Under the pieces are notes generated by a model. It was not told the DNA's origin. It was given only the letters and a program-made list of their open reading frames with translations, and ran no database searches. A stretch of DNA of 23,210 bases, taken from the NCBI GenBank assembly GCA_964572065.1, contig CAZNER010000028.1:1-23210 (forward strand). The letters are read 5' to 3'. The DNA is from CAZNER01 sp964572065. Lineage in GTDB: Bacteria; Patescibacteriota; Dojkabacteria; JAHIVN01. The translations under genes were made by a program, and so were the position numbers. Every line of letters begins with the position of its first letter. Within the stretch, counting starts at the first letter, position 1. Of this stretch, positions 1 to 8,803 are shown in pieces.

Positions 1-635
1 GTTATGTTGAATATAAAGTAATTTAGAAATTCAAGAGACGGGTGGGAATTCCCCAATCCTTCAAATAAATCATAAAATATACCGAAGCTCTTTAGAATAG
101 TAAACAACGCAAGCAAAGTTACAGACACTAATAATGATATAATTATATTCCTAACTGCCTTCTTCTTATCTGCATTATTTACAATGACATAATAAAAAAG
201 TATTAATGCTACATTTGAAATTAAACCACCAGTAAATCGTGAATAGTAGCCCCATATACTTGTCTCTTTATTTATTGAAAAGATTACAGATATAATCTGA
301 GTTAATAAATAAACTAAGATAGGTATATCTAAAGGAGTTCTAACTAAAGTTACTTTTTTAGTCCGAAATATTTTTACAGCCCATAAAATTATAAGAATAA
401 CTAAACCAACAATTAAAAAAGTATTTTTTGTAATCTCATAAAATTCATATGTATAATGCGTAAAAACCCATGGAATAAAAAATGTAACGATGCATATAAC
501 ACTTACTATTAAAGAATCAATTTTTTTAACTTTTTGATTTACACTACTTTTCTTTAAATTATTCTTGTTCTTCTCGATGTTATGATTGTTTGATAAATGC
601 AAGTTGTTTCTACGTATTTCAATTTCAGGATTCAT
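1..635 (-). CDS. O-antigen ligase/polymerase-like membrane protein (3' end outside window)
   Basis: Open frame from an ATG at 635 reading leftwards off the window edge; 211 codons are visible. The first 40 or so residues are polar and Asn/Lys-rich. At least four hydrophobic segments follow, at about residues 42-62, 71-90, 102-117 and 130-150, with another near 165-185. Between the third and fourth comes the motif SINKETSIWGYYSRFTGG. This resembles the W-G-x-Y-x-R loop seen in many Wzy_C/O-antigen-ligase family proteins of CPR bacteria. Such proteins transfer or polymerise lipid-linked glycans on the outer face of the membrane. The conserved Wzy_C periplasmic loop would lie in the missing part, so the family call rests on the N-terminal topology and this one motif. 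A different polytopic membrane protein cannot be excluded. Confidence 0.6.
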   Translation of the reverse strand, partial: MNPEIEIRRNNLHLSNNHNIEKNKNNLKKSSVNQKVKKIDSLIVSVICIVTFFIPWVFTHYTYEFYEITKNTFLIVGLVILIILWAVKIFRTKKVTLVRTPLDIPILVYLLTQIISVIFSINKETSIWGYYSRFTGGLISNVALILFYYVIVNNADKKKAVRNIIISLLVSVTLLALFTILKSFGIFYDLFEGLGNSHPSLEFLNYFIFNI

Positions 636-645
636 GTCCACAAAA

Positions 646-651
646 ATTATA
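646..651 (-). promoter_or_regulatory. -10 box close to the start of the 1-635 gene
   Basis: A perfect TATAAT on the minus strand ends 10 bases before the ATG at 635, so transcription would begin within a few bases of the start codon. No good -35 element is visible at the expected distance. If real, the mRNA has almost no leader. Confidence 0.4.
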
Positions 652-741
652 ACTTATATCTAAATTTTATACTTTTATTCTAAACTTTTTTTTTAGAATA
701 TACAAATCTTTCTATATTAATTCCATAACCAACACTATTGC

Positions 742-770
742 TTGACAAATAAGCAATATTTTTATATTCT
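742..770 (+). promoter_or_regulatory. Sigma70-type promoter of the first fibre gene
   Basis: TTGACA at 742-747 is followed by TATTCT at 765-770 (17-base spacer), or by TATATT at 763-768 (15-base spacer). The predicted start point near 776 gives a leader of about 40 bases before the ATG at 815. There is no Shine-Dalgarno sequence. Confidence 0.6.
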
Positions 771-814
771 GTAACAATAGAAAAGATATTTTGCTAACAA
801 TATAAATTCTGCCT

Positions 815-3800
815 ATGATCACATCAAATATTTCACTAAAAATATCTAAAAAATATAAAGTTTTACTTCTATTACTTATACTTATTATTCTATCTTCTTT
901 AATATTCATTCACCAAAAGGCAGATGCAGCTATTAATGAAGTAATAAATATTCAAGGCAAACTTGTAGATTCTGACGGGACTAATTTTTCAGGAGCATGT
1001 GGATCATCTTGTGATTTTCAAGTAAAAATATATGATGCATCATCCGCTGGCAACGAACTATATAGTGAATCTCATTCGAATGTTACAGTATCCGACGGTA
1101 TCTTTAATATAAAACTCGGAAGTGTTACAAGTCTTGATAACGATGCTGATTTAACTGGTTTTGATAGAGATGACCTCTATATTCAAGTTGAACTTGATGC
1201 AGATGATAATGGAAGCTATGAAGAAGTATTCAGCTCAACAAGCAGACCACAATTAACAAGTGTGCCTTATGCACTTAATGCCAAATACGTAGGAGGTGTT
1301 TCTTCATCAGGTTTTATACATCTCTCTCCCAGCTCCGCTCAAACTACAGGTGATGTTTCTACTTCTCTTATCCACCTTAATGAAAATGGCTCTAGCTTTC
1401 CTAATCTCCTCGAACTTGAAGTTGCTGGTTCAGATATTTTTACTATTGCTAATGGCGGCGATATCACAACTACTGGTAATACTACTATAGCTGATGCTAA
1501 ATGGGTTGGTCTAGGCAACTCTGCCGGTAGAATTGTTTTTGAAGATGATACTACTGATTATATTAACCTTTTAGATGCTAATGTCGGCATTGGTACTACT
1601 AGCCCAGAACGAAAACTAGAAATTGATAGTGGTAGAATAAGACTTTCGGGAGATCCAGTAATCGAATTTTATTACAGTTCAGCAATCAAAGCTTATTTAC
1701 AATACAATGTAGGTACTGATGTGATGAGTTTATATCATTCTGATACAGGAGGATCTCAATTAAATTTACTAGCAAATGGCAATGTTGGTATTGGCACTAC
1801 TAACCCAGGAGCTACTCTAAATGTTGTTGCTAATAATGCTGAAGCTAGTATAGAAACTTATAATCTAAATGGAAGCGGTTGGGCAGGCTTAGAAATGCAA
1901 AACAGTTCTGCTAGTTGGAAAACATTCTTAGGTTATTCAAATTCAGGAGATCACTTCAGAATAAATGTTAACAACATTCCGTTATATCTATTACAAAGTG
2001 GAAGTGAAAAATTCACCCTTGCAACTTCAGGCAACATCGGCATCGGGACGACAAGTCCTATTTCTATTTTAGATATCGATCCGGGTTCTGCTGGTACAAC
2101 TTCTATCGGAGGAAGGAGTATTTCACTAGGAGTTAGAACAGTTGTTACTAGCGGTCGCTCAGGCTTTACTGTTCAAGTAGGTAATAACTATACAGCAGCA
2201 GATGATAACGCTGCCTTCCAATTTCTATATCCGTTTGATACCGGAGGTAACGCTGGTTATAAACCAATACGTATAGCTACTGGTAGTACACTTTCAGATG
2301 TATTCTATGTACGCCAAGACGGGCAAGGTTATTTCGCTAGCAATATAGGGATTGGAAGAACAGGTCCAACCCAGTTATTGGAAGTTTCAGCTGCTACAAC
2401 TGGTCAAATTTTATTATCAGATTCAAATGACAGCTATAATGAACGAGTTACTATTGGTACTGGTTCCGATGGTGGTTTTTTAAGAATTAGAGATGATGAA
2501 GAAAACCAAAACGTACTTATCAGAGGTTATTCAAATGGCGGTATTCAGGCTTTTTTTAATGCAGGCAATGTCGGCATCGGGACTACAGGAGCTGCTTCTA
2601 AATTACACGTAATTGAAAGAGGTCAAACAGTGGCTTATACACCATCTGGTACTTCAACAAAAGGCATTATAATTGACAGTGGATTGTCTAGCGGTTCTGG
2701 CTCATACGCACACCTAGGATTAACTATTTATGGTGATGCTGACGATTACTCTTTTATACATGGAATTCATAACAGTGCTATATTAACAGAATTAGCTATA
2801 GGAACAAATTCTACTGAAGCCATAAGAATCGATGGTAGCGGCAACATCGGCATCGGGACTACTAATCCTGGAACTGTACTTGCTGTTGCTGGTCTGACAG
2901 GAACTAGCTCAGGTAGCTACCTAAGAGTATATAATAATAACATTTATTATTACTCCTCTAGTAGAGCAAATAAAACCAATATTAAAAATTACTCTGATAA
3001 CTTCTATAAAATCCTTCAAGCCCAGCCCCGCATCTTTAACGACAAAGCTACTGGCGAGCGCCTTATTGGCTACATCGCTGAAGAATTTGAAGATCTTGAT
3101 TTAAATAATCTTGTTACTTATGGCGCTGATGGTAAAATTAAAGGCTTAGCTTATGAAAAAGTCCCTATATACAATCTAGAAATCATTAAAGATCATGAAC
3201 AAAAAATTATTGAACTTACAAACAGCTCTTTGTCCGAAGATTATATCAATAAACTTGATCAAATAATCTCTTACTATGACGATGTTCTTTTAGGAGACAC
3301 AGGTTCTCTTGACTCAGTTTCTAACCTTACCATCACTGATACACTCAATGCTAATATCATCTTAGCAGATAATGTTTCTTTCAACTCTATTGAAGTCGAT
3401 GACATTACTGTTAATAATAATCTCAATGTATCTGGCCTTTTAACCTCCCACCAAATTAGAACTGAAAAACTCTATGCTTTATCTAATAAAAACATTATTC
3501 TTCAATTATCTGAATCCTTTGGTGATACTGCTTTTGAAATACAAAATAGTGAGGGTGAAGTTGTATTCAGCGTAGATAGTGACGGTAAACTTTCATTTTC
3601 TTCTGACAAAGAAGATTCATCAGTTGGTACCTCTTCATTTGGCATCGGTGAGACTGAAATAACTATCGAAACATCTGTTGTAACTCCAGACTCTAAAGTC
3701 TTTGTAACCCCAAAAGCTGAAGATAACAATGTCCCAATTATAGGAGTAAAAGAAATAGGTGATGGATATTTTATAATTAAAATGGATCAGACACATTACA

Positions 3801-3835
3801 ATAAAACCGAATTCGATTGGTGGGTGATAAACTGA
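815..3835 (+). CDS. Giant secreted fibre-like protein with internal S74 chaperone domain
   Basis: 1006 residues. A signal peptide or N-terminal membrane helix covers residues 14-38, with likely cleavage after ADA. Next comes a beta domain (about 40-155, from INIQGKLVDSDG to SVPYALNA) common at the start of bacterial tail-fibre-like surface proteins. The stalk carries six GN(V/I)GIGTT-type repeats between residues 256 and 685. An S74-type intramolecular chaperone domain follows (about 714-800). Its candidate catalytic pair is Ser715 and Lys720 in SSSRANKTNI, followed by GYIAEEF near 752. Unusually, S74 is not terminal: a further domain of about 180 residues ends in FDWWVIN, shared with the second fibre protein. 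S74 domains are known to trimerise phage tail spikes and then cut themselves off. I infer a trimeric surface fibre. The start lacks a ribosome-binding site. Confidence 0.8.
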   Translation: MITSNISLKISKKYKVLLLLLILIILSSLIFIHQKADAAINEVINIQGKLVDSDGTNFSGACGSSCDFQVKIYDASSAGNELYSESHSNVTVSDGIFNIKLGSVTSLDNDADLTGFDRDDLYIQVELDADDNGSYEEVFSSTSRPQLTSVPYALNAKYVGGVSSSGFIHLSPSSAQTTGDVSTSLIHLNENGSSFPNLLELEVAGSDIFTIANGGDITTTGNTTIADAKWVGLGNSAGRIVFEDDTTDYINLLDANVGIGTTSPERKLEIDSGRIRLSGDPVIEFYYSSAIKAYLQYNVGTDVMSLYHSDTGGSQLNLLANGNVGIGTTNPGATLNVVANNAEASIETYNLNGSGWAGLEMQNSSASWKTFLGYSNSGDHFRINVNNIPLYLLQSGSEKFTLATSGNIGIGTTSPISILDIDPGSAGTTSIGGRSISLGVRTVVTSGRSGFTVQVGNNYTAADDNAAFQFLYPFDTGGNAGYKPIRIATGSTLSDVFYVRQDGQGYFASNIGIGRTGPTQLLEVSAATTGQILLSDSNDSYNERVTIGTGSDGGFLRIRDDEENQNVLIRGYSNGGIQAFFNAGNVGIGTTGAASKLHVIERGQTVAYTPSGTSTKGIIIDSGLSSGSGSYAHLGLTIYGDADDYSFIHGIHNSAILTELAIGTNSTEAIRIDGSGNIGIGTTNPGTVLAVAGLTGTSSGSYLRVYNNNIYYYSSSRANKTNIKNYSDNFYKILQAQPRIFNDKATGERLIGYIAEEFEDLDLNNLVTYGADGKIKGLAYEKVPIYNLEIIKDHEQKIIELTNSSLSEDYINKLDQIISYYDDVLLGDTGSLDSVSNLTITDTLNANIILADNVSFNSIEVDDITVNNNLNVSGLLTSHQIRTEKLYALSNKNIILQLSESFGDTAFEIQNSEGEVVFSVDSDGKLSFSSDKEDSSVGTSSFGIGETEITIETSVVTPDSKVFVTPKAEDNNVPIIGVKEIGDGYFIIKMDQTHYNKTEFDWWVIN

Positions 3836-3878
3836 GGAGTTGTTGGTTCTAAGATCTTGGCTCAAGGATTATGCTTTT

Positions 3879-3907
3879 ATGACTTTTTTTCTTTATTTTG
3901 TTATACT
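3879..3907 (+). promoter_or_regulatory. Promoter of the four-helix/Fn3 operon
   Basis: ATGACT at 3879-3884, a 17-base T-rich spacer, then TATACT at 3902-3907. The string TTTTGTTATACT recurs at 14433-14444 upstream of the paralogous Fn3-like gene. This suggests the promoter was present before the module duplicated and now also drives the four-helix-bundle gene. Confidence 0.5.
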
Positions 3908-3959
3908 TTTTTAATTAAAATAATTAATTCTTCGATATTTTCTGTTCTTAAATATTACT

Positions 3960-4346
3960 ATGAAATACAAAACTATTAAATTTAATTTTGAGAATTTAAA
4001 AGTTTGGCAGAACTCTATCCAATTCTCTAAGAATATTTATGTATTAACAAAAACTTTCCCTAAAAATGAAATCTATGGTTTGACAAGCCAAATCCGTAGA
4101 GCTTCTATTTCAATCCCATTGAATATTGCAGAAGGAAAAGGAAGATATCACAAAAAAGAATTCATTCAATTCCTATATCTTGCTCGTGGTAGTCTTTATG
4201 AAGTTATAACTTGCTTAAAACTAGCACAAGAACTAAAGTATATCCCAAACAACCATGAACCAAGAACAAAGAACCTAATCCATCAAGCTTATGAAATTCA
4301 AAGTCAACTTTCTGGATTAACAAAATATCTTAAATCGAAATCATAA
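3960..4346 (+). CDS. Four-helix-bundle protein (23S rRNA intervening-sequence protein family)
   Basis: 128 residues, mostly helical. The family signature is clear in order: FENLKVWQNS near residue 10, FPKNEIYGLTSQIRRAS near 34, SIPLNIAEGKGR near 51, and FLYLARGSLYE near 70. These match the four-helix-bundle family first found inside 23S rRNA intervening sequences (TIGR02436-like). Its members form pentameric bundles; their molecular role is not settled, though a conserved basic patch suggests nucleic-acid binding. The C-terminal part contains the linker EPRTKN, whose DNA is nearly repeated just downstream at the start of the next gene. Six bases separate its stop from the next ATG, so it is probably co-transcribed. 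Module B has no counterpart, so this looks like an insertion in copy A or a loss in copy B. Confidence 0.9.
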   Translation: MKYKTIKFNFENLKVWQNSIQFSKNIYVLTKTFPKNEIYGLTSQIRRASISIPLNIAEGKGRYHKKEFIQFLYLARGSLYEVITCLKLAQELKYIPNNHEPRTKNLIHQAYEIQSQLSGLTKYLKSKS

Positions 4347-4352
4347 TAAACC

Positions 4353-5573
4353 ATGAACCAACAACCAAGAACAAAGAACAAATCAAAAAGAACTCTTTAC
4401 TTCTTAGTAATGTTAATTATCTCAGTTCTTGTTTTTACAAACAGCACTGGTCAAATAAATGCTGATGATGTTGATTCAACAAACTATATAATCAAGGATC
4501 TAACAGTTGGAAGCGGAGGAGGGGAGGACGAGTCGAGTAGCAATTACCGTTTAGTACAATCAATCGGAGACAATTTAAATGACGATAGATTTGACTCCTC
4601 TAATTACAAATTAGGAATAGGAACTCCACTAAACTGGATGGCTACTGCTCCTTCTATTGTTTGCTTTGAAACAACAACTGATGGATCAACAAGCTGTTCA
4701 GATGCTGATGTGAATCCAGACGGAATGGTCATGCTTTGCGGTGACGGCGGCTGCTATGATAAAGCCAGATTTGAACTCAATTCTGAAAACAATCCTTCTG
4801 ATACTCTATATTCTATACAGATCACTACCGATTCAGGTTGGAGTTCATGGGATTACATTGATGGAGCTACTTTTATGGTAGAAAATTCATCAAATCATGA
4901 TATAAACGATTACTTAACTGAAACCTCTTGGGAAGGAACAGTTTCAAGTTTTAATGTTTTAGGATTATCCTGTGGCACAACATATTATCTTAGGGCTACA
5001 GCTCTACATGGCGATTTTACAGAATCAGATCCAGGACCTGATTCTTCTGCAACAACGTCTTATCCTCAAATTACTTTTGATATAGATATTGCTAACATAG
5101 GAGGTTCAGGATCAGAAACTTCTTCACCTTATTCGATCGATTTAGGACAAATTTCAATAGGCAGTGTAACTACAGCTACAGACTTAATATGGCTCGACCT
5201 TGGATCAAATGCCTCCGGAGGTGCAGTGATATCAGTACTTGACAACTACACCGGGCTTTACAGTCCGACTACATCGTATACAATTTCATCTTCTGACTCA
5301 GATCTCGACTCTGCATCTGAAGGATATGGGCTTCAGGAATACTCATCAACAGTAACCTATTTAGGACCTCTATCTGTTGAATCAGCATTTGGCAATGGAG
5401 GAAATACAGTAGGAGGAATATCAACAACTCCAGCTAATATTTATAATACAAGTTCTAAACCTATCTATGGTGGACGATCATCACTCTATGTAAAAGCAAA
5501 AGCAAGTAATAATGCAGAAGCAGCTAGCGACTATGAAGATGAAATTACATTTAGAGTTGTAGGTACTTATTAG
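4353..5573 (+). CDS. Secreted Fn3-like plus WxL-like surface protein, copy A
   Basis: 406 residues. The signal peptide has a basic n-region and likely cleavage after Ala37 (INA/DD). Residues about 40-90 include a short Ser-rich motif, SSSNYRLVQSIGDNL. Residues about 93-235 form an Fn3-like beta domain with a Cys-containing insert, LCGDGGCYDKARF. Residues about 240-406 are a beta domain with the pattern F-x-I...LGQISIGSVTT...SNASGG...V. The same pattern occurs in three other proteins of the window and resembles WxL-type beta sandwiches. The paralogue at 14491-15714 is about 91 percent identical over the central 142 residues. No sortase signal or C-terminal membrane helix is present, so attachment is likely non-covalent, perhaps through the DUF916-like partners encoded convergently next door. 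No Shine-Dalgarno site. Confidence 0.75.
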   Translation: MNQQPRTKNKSKRTLYFLVMLIISVLVFTNSTGQINADDVDSTNYIIKDLTVGSGGGEDESSSNYRLVQSIGDNLNDDRFDSSNYKLGIGTPLNWMATAPSIVCFETTTDGSTSCSDADVNPDGMVMLCGDGGCYDKARFELNSENNPSDTLYSIQITTDSGWSSWDYIDGATFMVENSSNHDINDYLTETSWEGTVSSFNVLGLSCGTTYYLRATALHGDFTESDPGPDSSATTSYPQITFDIDIANIGGSGSETSSPYSIDLGQISIGSVTTATDLIWLDLGSNASGGAVISVLDNYTGLYSPTTSYTISSSDSDLDSASEGYGLQEYSSTVTYLGPLSVESAFGNGGNTVGGISTTPANIYNTSSKPIYGGRSSLYVKAKASNNAEAASDYEDEITFRVVGTY

Positions 5574-5592
5574 ACTAATCTTTAATTTCTAA

Positions 5593-6585
5593 TTATCTAT
5601 AAATCCTTTTAGCCTTAATTCTTTTGTATATAAATAACAAAAATAAAACTATTAATACCAATCCAATTAATCCGTAAATAATGTATTGCTCTGGAAAAAC
5701 ATAAAATTCAATCTCTTCATATTTACTTTCATTTTGGTCCTTTTCTGTATAGATATTCAATATCCCCTTATAATTACCAATAGGAGGGAAAAATCTAGAA
5801 ATAGTATCATCTGTCCATTGTAAATAATCACTCATTACCTGACCAGGAAGTAAATATACCATCTTATCATTTATTGTTAGGGTTTTACTTTGCCTTTTAC
5901 CTGTTGGATCTTCTAAATAAATTGAGCCTCTTGGCTGTAAATGTATATCCCCTGTATTCTTTATAAGAACACTAAATTTCACCTCTGGTCTAGTAAACAA
6001 TTTTTTATCAACTGAAAAATCCTGTATTTCAATTTTACCTTCTGCTTTCTGAGCATTCTCATCTAACACAGAAAGATATATTATCTGACCTATCTCTCTT
6101 CTGGATATAACTTCAATGTCTTCTTCAATTGACGAAAAATAAAAAATGATAGAAGGATAATATCCTATATTCTTTGCATCATCTGGTAAATTTAGTTCAC
6201 TAATAAATTCAACAGTTTCTTGAGGCTCAATTATAAACGGAATATTAGTTTCAGGATTTAACCATATAGCTGGACTAGATGATGTATCCTCTGTTACTGA
6301 TATTCCATCCTCAACATTCTCATTGATATTCACATTTCTATATGTTACATCAACTTGCAGCCTAATATCATTCTCATTCTTTATATAAGTGCTTATACTC
6401 TTAGTATCTCCAGCTTCTAATGATAAAACATTAAACGAGGGCCAAACAGTTAAACCTTCATATAAATCATCTTGGGATTCCTCAGCATAAACACTAGATC
6501 TAAAAATTATACATAAAAAAACAAATATAAACATCCATAATTTTAATACTTTTGAAATATTTCTCTTACATATATTTTCTTGCAC
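5593..6585 (-). CDS. DUF916-like membrane-anchored surface protein (second type), copy A
   Basis: 330 residues starting at GTG. A GGAG sits 8 bases upstream, and the codon overlaps the end of the preceding gene by 20 bases, which favours translational coupling. The next ATG (6534) would leave a signal peptide without its basic n-region. Signal peptide to about Ala34 (VYA/EE). Two beta domains follow: about 45-170, with PAIWLNPETN and IEPQETVEF, and about 180-290, with NTGDIHLQPRGSIYL and LLPGQ. One membrane helix lies at about 300-319, followed by the basic tail KRIKAKR. The layout matches DUF916-type WxL-interacting proteins: an extracellular beta-rich body with a C-terminal anchor. Its closest relative here is 15716-16663, roughly one-third identical by eye. 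The 19 bases to the convergent gene show no terminator. Confidence 0.7.
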   Translation of the reverse strand: MQENICKRNISKVLKLWMFIFVFLCIIFRSSVYAEESQDDLYEGLTVWPSFNVLSLEAGDTKSISTYIKNENDIRLQVDVTYRNVNINENVEDGISVTEDTSSSPAIWLNPETNIPFIIEPQETVEFISELNLPDDAKNIGYYPSIIFYFSSIEEDIEVISRREIGQIIYLSVLDENAQKAEGKIEIQDFSVDKKLFTRPEVKFSVLIKNTGDIHLQPRGSIYLEDPTGKRQSKTLTINDKMVYLLPGQVMSDYLQWTDDTISRFFPPIGNYKGILNIYTEKDQNESKYEEIEFYVFPEQYIIYGLIGLVLIVLFLLFIYKRIKAKRIYR

Positions 6586-7564
6586 CTCTATTTCTCCGTC
6601 TTTTATATAAAATAATTATGAAAATCAATATCAATACTACTATCAAGATCAGTCCCCATGGAATAATCCAAAATTCAATACTCTCCTCAGTCGTAACTCT
6701 TTCGTTATTAACAGTATGACGAAGTTTTAAAGTTGCAGTATATTTCCCAAAATACATCTTGGGAAATTGATCCCAATTGAAAATAAATTTATTACCATCC
6801 TTTGTAATAAAACCATTATTAAATTCTTCAAAATATTCTCTAATGCTACCTGGTAAGACTAAATTAACATCCTCATTTACTTTTATTGTATCAACTGTCT
6901 TAGTAATATCACCTTTATGTATAAATATATTTCCTCCGACTTGTGTATGAATATTACCTGTATTTTTGTATCGTATTGAAAAATTAACAGGCGTAAAGTC
7001 ATAAAAAGTTTTATCGGTTTTAAAATCAACTATCTCGCCGTTTTCATTTTCATCCCCAGTAACTTTTATGAAAAGTAATGAGGCTATACTCTTTGAGACC
7101 TCAACATAATCCCTGTCATCTCCAGCTTCTTCAGTATATACTAATGCAACATAGTGTCCGCCTGGTTCAGCATTTTCAGGTACATTTATCTCAAAGTGTG
7201 ACTGCTTTCCTTCACCAAAATTAATATTGTATTCTGTTTCTGAAAAACTAATCCAATCAGCAGAATTAAATTCAATTTGTAAATCCTCATTGTAATAAAA
7301 TTCAGGATCTCCTGTTTCACCTCTCTGCCTGAAATTAAACGAAGTTGGATAATATCTGACCAAATTGCCATGCTCAAAATCATTCTTCAACTGTAGTGAT
7401 CCGTTATATACTTCTCCAGGGTCAAGTTCTAAATGTATAATTGCTGGATTAATAATAATTCCCCAGTATGTTCTTTCTACATCTTGAGCATTAACATCAG
7501 AAGCCACTAAATATAAAAATAATGTTAATATTCCAATAAATATTATAAATTTCTTCCTGGTCAT
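6566..7564 (-). CDS. DUF916-like membrane-anchored surface protein (first type), copy A
   Basis: 332 residues. Signal peptide to about Ala26 (VNA/QD). The first beta domain has INPAIIHLELDPGEVYNGSL near residue 37 and VPENAEPGGHYVALVY near 128; the PG-E and P-x-x-A-x-P-GG-HY patterns are characteristic of DUF916-type proteins. The second domain has NTGNIHTQVGGNIFI near 204 and LPGSIREY near 236. The juxtamembrane motif FWIIPWGL is followed by a helix (about 301-321) and the tail KRRRNRG. This orientation puts the body outside the cell. The paralogue at 16682-17719 keeps the same landmarks, including FWVIPWKL. It is the first gene of a two-gene overlapping operon. Confidence 0.75.
   Translation of the reverse strand: MTRKKFIIFIGILTLFLYLVASDVNAQDVERTYWGIIINPAIIHLELDPGEVYNGSLQLKNDFEHGNLVRYYPTSFNFRQRGETGDPEFYYNEDLQIEFNSADWISFSETEYNINFGEGKQSHFEINVPENAEPGGHYVALVYTEEAGDDRDYVEVSKSIASLLFIKVTGDENENGEIVDFKTDKTFYDFTPVNFSIRYKNTGNIHTQVGGNIFIHKGDITKTVDTIKVNEDVNLVLPGSIREYFEEFNNGFITKDGNKFIFNWDQFPKMYFGKYTATLKLRHTVNNERVTTEESIEFWIIPWGLILIVVLILIFIIILYKRRRNRGARKYM
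6594..6597 (-). promoter_or_regulatory. Shine-Dalgarno site supporting a GTG start
   Basis: GGAG on the minus strand, 8 bases before the GTG at 6585 and inside the preceding coding region. It is one of only two plausible Shine-Dalgarno sites found upstream of starts in this window. Confidence 0.4.
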
Positions 7565-7595
7565 ATGAAAGTATTCAAGATAATCTATTAAAAAG

Positions 7596-7623
7596 AATAT
7601 AGCATATATACAAGAAATATCAA
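7596..7623 (-). promoter_or_regulatory. Promoter of the DUF916-like gene pair, copy A
   Basis: On the minus strand TTGATA (7623-7618), a 16-base spacer, then TATATT (7601-7596). The predicted leader is about 25 bases to the ATG at 7564. It lies just downstream of the stop of the 7644-8684 gene, so the anchored-protein pair can be transcribed independently. Confidence 0.5.
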
Positions 7624-7643
7624 CTCTATATTAAAAAATAGAA

Positions 7644-8684
7644 TTAAAATGAAGCTGAAGCATAATAAGAAATTGTATGTGAATAATTACCGGTATTGGT
7701 ACTATTATCTATAGCTGCTCTATGGGTCACTAATGCAGTATTTGTTGTATCAGGTGATGACGGACTATTCGGACCATCACTAGTATATAAATTTGTTTTA
7801 GAAGAGATTGGTATAGGTGTGTCATCATCATTAAAATCTCCAGATTCAGTTATATTTCCTCCAGTTGCAGATCCTCCATTAAAAGCTATACCATAATCTT
7901 CAGTCCCAGCTCCAACTGTATTATTCTCAGTCACAGGATCTATATCTTCTGAATCCGCTACATCACCGGAACCACTTCGTCTTAAATCTCCATCAGAATC
8001 AATCTGAACTGTATATCCCGAAGAAGCATTCGTCGCAGGCTTCAACCTATATTCACAAGTACTAACACTTGATATATCTAGTACTCCTAAATCACAAGCA
8101 TTTGTATCAGATGTATCGGTAGAGTTTCTTATTGCAAAAGATAAAGTAGGCTGTACTTCCCCTGTCACTGTAACATCATTATCATCTCCAACATATATTA
8201 AAGCTGAGCCGTAATCATTATCATTATCATCATAAAACGAAATTGAATAGATACCTGCTACAGTATCATTTTGAAAATTTAAACACATTTCAGCATCAGT
8301 TCCTGTAGCTTGTGTAGTAGCCGCCGATACTGTATATACAGCACCCGATGTTGTAAAAGATCCAAATGATCCATCAGTAGTTGTATCTTGATCAAGATCA
8401 TCTGTTGCTGATGCACAGTCATCAACTGCAGATACAACTGAAGGTGAAATAACTATTGTTATTATATCTCCTATTCCAAATTCAGTTGAACTTGGAGTAT
8501 AGTCAAAAGTAACATCTGTATCTGTAGAAGCATCAAACTCTCCATCAGTTGGAGAGGTTACATCTAAAGAAACTCCTGATGCATAGATTGGACTGCTGTA
8601 AACGAAATATTGAAAAAATACAAACATGATTAAAACAAGAAGTGCAAAAATACTTTTGTTTTGTTTAACAGGCAGTTTTGACAT
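7644..8684 (-). CDS. Secreted acidic WxL-like protein, copy A
   Basis: 346 residues, rich in Asp, Ser and Thr and strongly acidic. Signal peptide with likely cleavage after Ala35 (IYA/SG). Residues about 37-170 are a beta-rich domain with Cys90 and Cys134, possibly disulfide-linked. Residues about 178-346 carry the pattern LSFAIRN...CDLGVLDISSVST...TNASSGYTVQI, and the protein ends in an aromatic beta strand, YSHTISYYASASF. The same LG-x-L...TNA-x-G signature occurs in the proteins at 4353, 14491 and 17898. There is no anchor, so retention on the surface probably depends on the DUF916-like proteins encoded next to it. It is the positional counterpart of 17898-18971, though the two share architecture rather than clear sequence identity. 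Confidence 0.65.
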   Translation of the reverse strand: MSKLPVKQNKSIFALLVLIMFVFFQYFVYSSPIYASGVSLDVTSPTDGEFDASTDTDVTFDYTPSSTEFGIGDIITIVISPSVVSAVDDCASATDDLDQDTTTDGSFGSFTTSGAVYTVSAATTQATGTDAEMCLNFQNDTVAGIYSISFYDDNDNDYGSALIYVGDDNDVTVTGEVQPTLSFAIRNSTDTSDTNACDLGVLDISSVSTCEYRLKPATNASSGYTVQIDSDGDLRRSGSGDVADSEDIDPVTENNTVGAGTEDYGIAFNGGSATGGNITESGDFNDDDTPIPISSKTNLYTSDGPNSPSSPDTTNTALVTHRAAIDNSTNTGNYSHTISYYASASF

Positions 8685-8717
8685 ATTGATTACATATCAA
8701 TTTATTGTTGCATAAAC

Positions 8718-8746
8718 AATCTATAAAATATTCCTCTAATTGTCAA
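8718..8746 (-). promoter_or_regulatory. Promoter of the copy A WxL-like gene
   Basis: Minus strand TTGACA (8746-8741), a 17-base spacer, then TAGATT (8723-8718). A TATAGA two bases earlier, with a 15-base spacer, is an alternative. The leader is about 27 bases to the ATG at 8684, with no Shine-Dalgarno site. Confidence 0.6.
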
Positions 8747-8803
8747 GTCCCTTTCATTATATACTTTCTTTAAATTTGTTAGCCATGTCAACTCCATTAT
8801 CAC

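Larger units (their letters stand above)
815..8684. repeat. Surface module copy A (five homologous genes plus one extra)
   Basis: This block has the same gene order and orientation as 8975-18971: fibre protein (+), Fn3/WxL-like protein (+), two DUF916-like anchored proteins (-), acidic WxL-like secreted protein (-). The only gene without a counterpart is the four-helix-bundle gene at 3960-4346. Protein similarity between copies is seen directly for the two plus-strand genes and, more weakly, for the two DUF916-like genes. Confidence 0.8.

Noticed and set aside
3502..3865. Minus-strand open frames over the 3' end of the first fibre gene, with a similar one over the second (13648-13881)
   Set aside because: They mirror the conserved coding sequence of the plus-strand C-terminal domain and have no start signals of their own; they are shadows.
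3833..3959. Frame stays open for dozens of codons past the TGA ending the first fibre gene, which could suggest UGA recoded as glycine as in Gracilibacteria
   Set aside because: Both fibre proteins end with the same FDWWVIN followed by TGA, the downstream sequences do not encode similar peptides, and no long gene in the window contains an in-frame TGA.
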